Origin: Streptomyces misionensis
GTDB lineage: Bacteria > Actinomycetota > Actinomycetes > Streptomycetales > Streptomycetaceae
Direction: 5' to 3'
Assembly: GCF_900104815.1 (NCBI RefSeq)
Contig: NZ_FNTD01000004.1
Coordinates: 6,633,001-6,697,000, forward strand
Length of the DNA: 64,000 bases
This document shows positions 62,489 through 64,000 of the stretch, piece after piece. How positions within the stretch are numbered: position 1 is the stretch's first letter; every line of letters begins with the position of its first letter. A program made the translations under genes and the position numbers. The notes beneath the pieces were generated by a model. It worked only from the letters and a program-made list of their open reading frames with translations. It searched no databases and was not told where the DNA came from.

Positions 62489-62494
62489 TACCGT
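62489..62494 (+). promoter_or_regulatory. -10 hexamer of a leaderless promoter
   Basis: TACCGT ends 6 nt before the ATG of the S15 peptidase gene; no ribosome-binding site is visible. Confidence 0.5.
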
Positions 62495-62500
62495 CCGCGC

Positions 62501-64000
62501 ATGCCGAACAGCACACCTGCCCGCGGGCGCCCCCGCCCACGGCTCACGCTCTGGCGAGCGTGCGTCGCGGCGGCCGTCGCCGCCCTCCTGGCCGCGTTCC
62601 TCACCCCGGCCGCCGCCCAGGCCGCGCCGCCCCGCGAGAGCGAGCCCGTCTACTCCTACGCCCACGCCGTCCGCGAGTCCGTGTGGGTGGACACGGGCCT
62701 CGACGGGGACGGCGACGGCCGCACCGACCGGGTCGCCGTCGACATCGTCCGCCCCGCCGAACCCGCCCGCGCGGGCCGCAAGGTGCCCGTCATCATGGAC
62801 GCCAGCCCGTACTACTCCTGCTGCGGGCGCGGCAACGAGAGCCAGGTCAAGACGTACGACGCCGACGGCGACATCGTCGGGATGCCGCTCTTCTACGACA
62901 ACTACTTCGTGCCCCGCGGCTACGCCGTGATCGGCGTCGACCTCGCCGGCACCAACCGCTCCGACGGCTGCGTCGACGTCGGCGGCCGGTCGGACATCCG
63001 GTCCGCGAAGGCCGTGATCGACTGGCTGGGCGGCCGCGCCACGGCGTACACCAGCCGCACCGGCACCCGGACCGTCAGGGCGACCTGGTCGAACGGCAGG
63101 ACCGGCATGATCGGCAAGAGCTGGGACGGCACCGTCGCCAACGGCGTCGCCGCCACCGGCGTCCAGGGGCTGCGGACCATCGTGCCGATCAGCGCCATCT
63201 CCTCCTGGTACGACTACTACTTCGCCCAGGGCGCCCCGCTCTACGACGGCGGCCCCGACGACCTCGCCGGCTACGTCGAGAGCGACGCCGCGCGGGCGCG
63301 CTGCGCGGCCGAACACAAGAGGCTCGCCGACGGCAGCCCGCGCAGCGGCGACTGGACCCCGCTGTGGACCGAGCGGGACTACGTCAAGGACGCGGCCAAG
63401 GTGCGCGCCAGCGTGTTCGTGGTCCAGGGCATGCAGGACCTCAACGTGCGCACCAAGCACTTCGGGCAGTGGTGGGACGCGCTGGCGGCCCAGGGCGTCG
63501 AGCGCAAGCTGTGGCTCTCCCAGACCGGCCACGTCGACCCGTTCGACTACCGGCGCGGCGCCTGGGTGGACACCCTGCACCGCTGGTTCGACCACGAACT
63601 CCTCGGCTATCGCAACGGCATCGACCGCGAGCCGATGGCCGACATCGAACGCCACCCCGACCAGTGGGTCACCTCCGCCACCTGGCCGCCCGCCGGCACC
63701 CGTGCCACCACCCTGCGTCCGGCCCCCGGCACCCTCCCCGGCGTCGGCACCCTCGGCACGCGCCCGGCCACCGGCACCGAGACCTTCACCGACGACCCGC
63801 GGCTCAGCGAGACCGACTGGGCCGCGCACATCGGCGAAACCACCCCGCAGAAGGCCGGCTTCGTCACGGCGCCGCTCACCCGCGACCTGCGTCTGTCCGG
63901 CTCCTCCCAGGTCACGGTCACCGCCACGGCGTCCACCGCCTCGGCCCACCTGTCCGCGGTCCTGGTGGACGTCGGCCCGGACACCATCCGCGACTACTCC
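62501..64000 (+). CDS. Secreted S15 Xaa-Pro dipeptidyl-peptidase, N-terminal part
   Basis: An exported serine peptidase that removes X-Pro dipeptides; the window holds the first 500 residues and the end is cut. The signal peptide covers about residues 1-41. The alpha/beta-hydrolase part shows the nucleophile in GKSWDGT (S207), the acid in VVQGMQDLNVR and the histidine in QTGHVDPFDY. The C-terminal jelly-roll domain begins near residue 465 (TAPLTRDLRLSGSSQVTV). A DGDGDGRTDR segment near residue 68 may bind calcium. Divergent from the M1 peptidase. Confidence 0.92.
   Translation, partial: MPNSTPARGRPRPRLTLWRACVAAAVAALLAAFLTPAAAQAAPPRESEPVYSYAHAVRESVWVDTGLDGDGDGRTDRVAVDIVRPAEPARAGRKVPVIMDASPYYSCCGRGNESQVKTYDADGDIVGMPLFYDNYFVPRGYAVIGVDLAGTNRSDGCVDVGGRSDIRSAKAVIDWLGGRATAYTSRTGTRTVRATWSNGRTGMIGKSWDGTVANGVAATGVQGLRTIVPISAISSWYDYYFAQGAPLYDGGPDDLAGYVESDAARARCAAEHKRLADGSPRSGDWTPLWTERDYVKDAAKVRASVFVVQGMQDLNVRTKHFGQWWDALAAQGVERKLWLSQTGHVDPFDYRRGAWVDTLHRWFDHELLGYRNGIDREPMADIERHPDQWVTSATWPPAGTRATTLRPAPGTLPGVGTLGTRPATGTETFTDDPRLSETDWAAHIGETTPQKAGFVTAPLTRDLRLSGSSQVTVTATASTASAHLSAVLVDVGPDTIRDYS

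Noticed and set aside
1..64000. tRNA, rRNA or transposase genes
   Set aside because: No tRNA-like cloverleaf ends, no conserved rRNA segments and no DDE-type transposase ORF were seen while reading; a program search would be more sensitive.

Overview
The window is 64 kb of very GC-rich actinobacterial chromosome. Third-codon-position GC preference, GTG and TTG starts, frequent 1-4 nt gene overlaps, rare TTA codons, DUF2510 proteins, a WhiB-like protein, an SsgA-like sporulation protein and a DesA-type desaturase all point to Streptomyces. Several gene pairs resemble, from memory and unchecked, the S. coelicolor SCO666x-SCO673x region (tkt-tal-zwf, Sfp-type PPTase, phospholipase C, LigC/LigD-Pol, SsgD, fadAB). 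I saw no rRNA, tRNA, CRISPR array, intact transposon or biosynthetic gene cluster.

Layout. 0-4.9 kb: a tkt-tal-zwf pentose-phosphate operon on the minus strand (zwf cut by the window edge) with a divergent AraC-type regulator. 5-10.7 kb: a secreted GH16-CBM6 glucanase behind a perfect LacI-type palindrome, a secreted protein of unknown role, a GH4 6-phospho-glycosidase, and an overlapping metallophosphoesterase/Sfp-type PPTase pair. 11-12.7 kb: a divergent pair in which an XRE helix-turn-helix protein and a free-standing MmyB-like ligand-binding domain look like a split regulator. 12.8-19.9 kb: Tat-exported phospholipase C, a scramblase-like protein, a translationally coupled PAP2-membrane transporter pair, and a TetR regulator separated from them by a six-unit 16-bp palindrome array. 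20-27.8 kb: a 5'-truncated pseudogene, anmK with a coupled MFS permease, a large AAA/TPR protein broken by a one-base frameshift, and a DUF3048 lipoprotein. 28-33.8 kb: zinc alcohol dehydrogenase, a DNA ligase and LigD-type polymerase pair (minimal NHEJ enzymes), LacI and VOC proteins, and a Wbl protein.

34-43 kb: an acyl-ACP desaturase with a second tandem-palindrome array (15-bp period), DDAH, an ABC-F ATPase with a long leader and a tiny upstream ORF, SsgD, a secreted beta-propeller protein, and small DNA-related or unknown proteins including endonuclease V. 43-48.5 kb: a CaiB-FadA-FadB fatty-acid beta-oxidation operon, with a convergent MerR regulator whose own promoter region shares a 21-bp motif with the operon at the same distance from the start codon. 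48.8-50.8 kb: amino-acid permease and macro-domain protein. 50.9-60.7 kb: a complete nitrate/nitrite assimilation cluster (CbiX chelatase and HemD fused to a winged helix on one strand; nitrate reductase, FAD reductase, NirB, NirD and NarK on the other), joined by start/stop overlaps and closed by a 21-bp-stem terminator. 60.8-64 kb: a secreted M1 metallopeptidase and a divergent S15 peptidase that runs off the window.

The most unusual signals are regulatory: two arrays of short palindromes at fixed 16-bp and 15-bp spacing next to lipid genes, the shared MerR/fad motif, the split XRE/ligand-domain pair, two TTA (bldA-dependent) codons, and a possible attenuator in front of the ABC-F gene.
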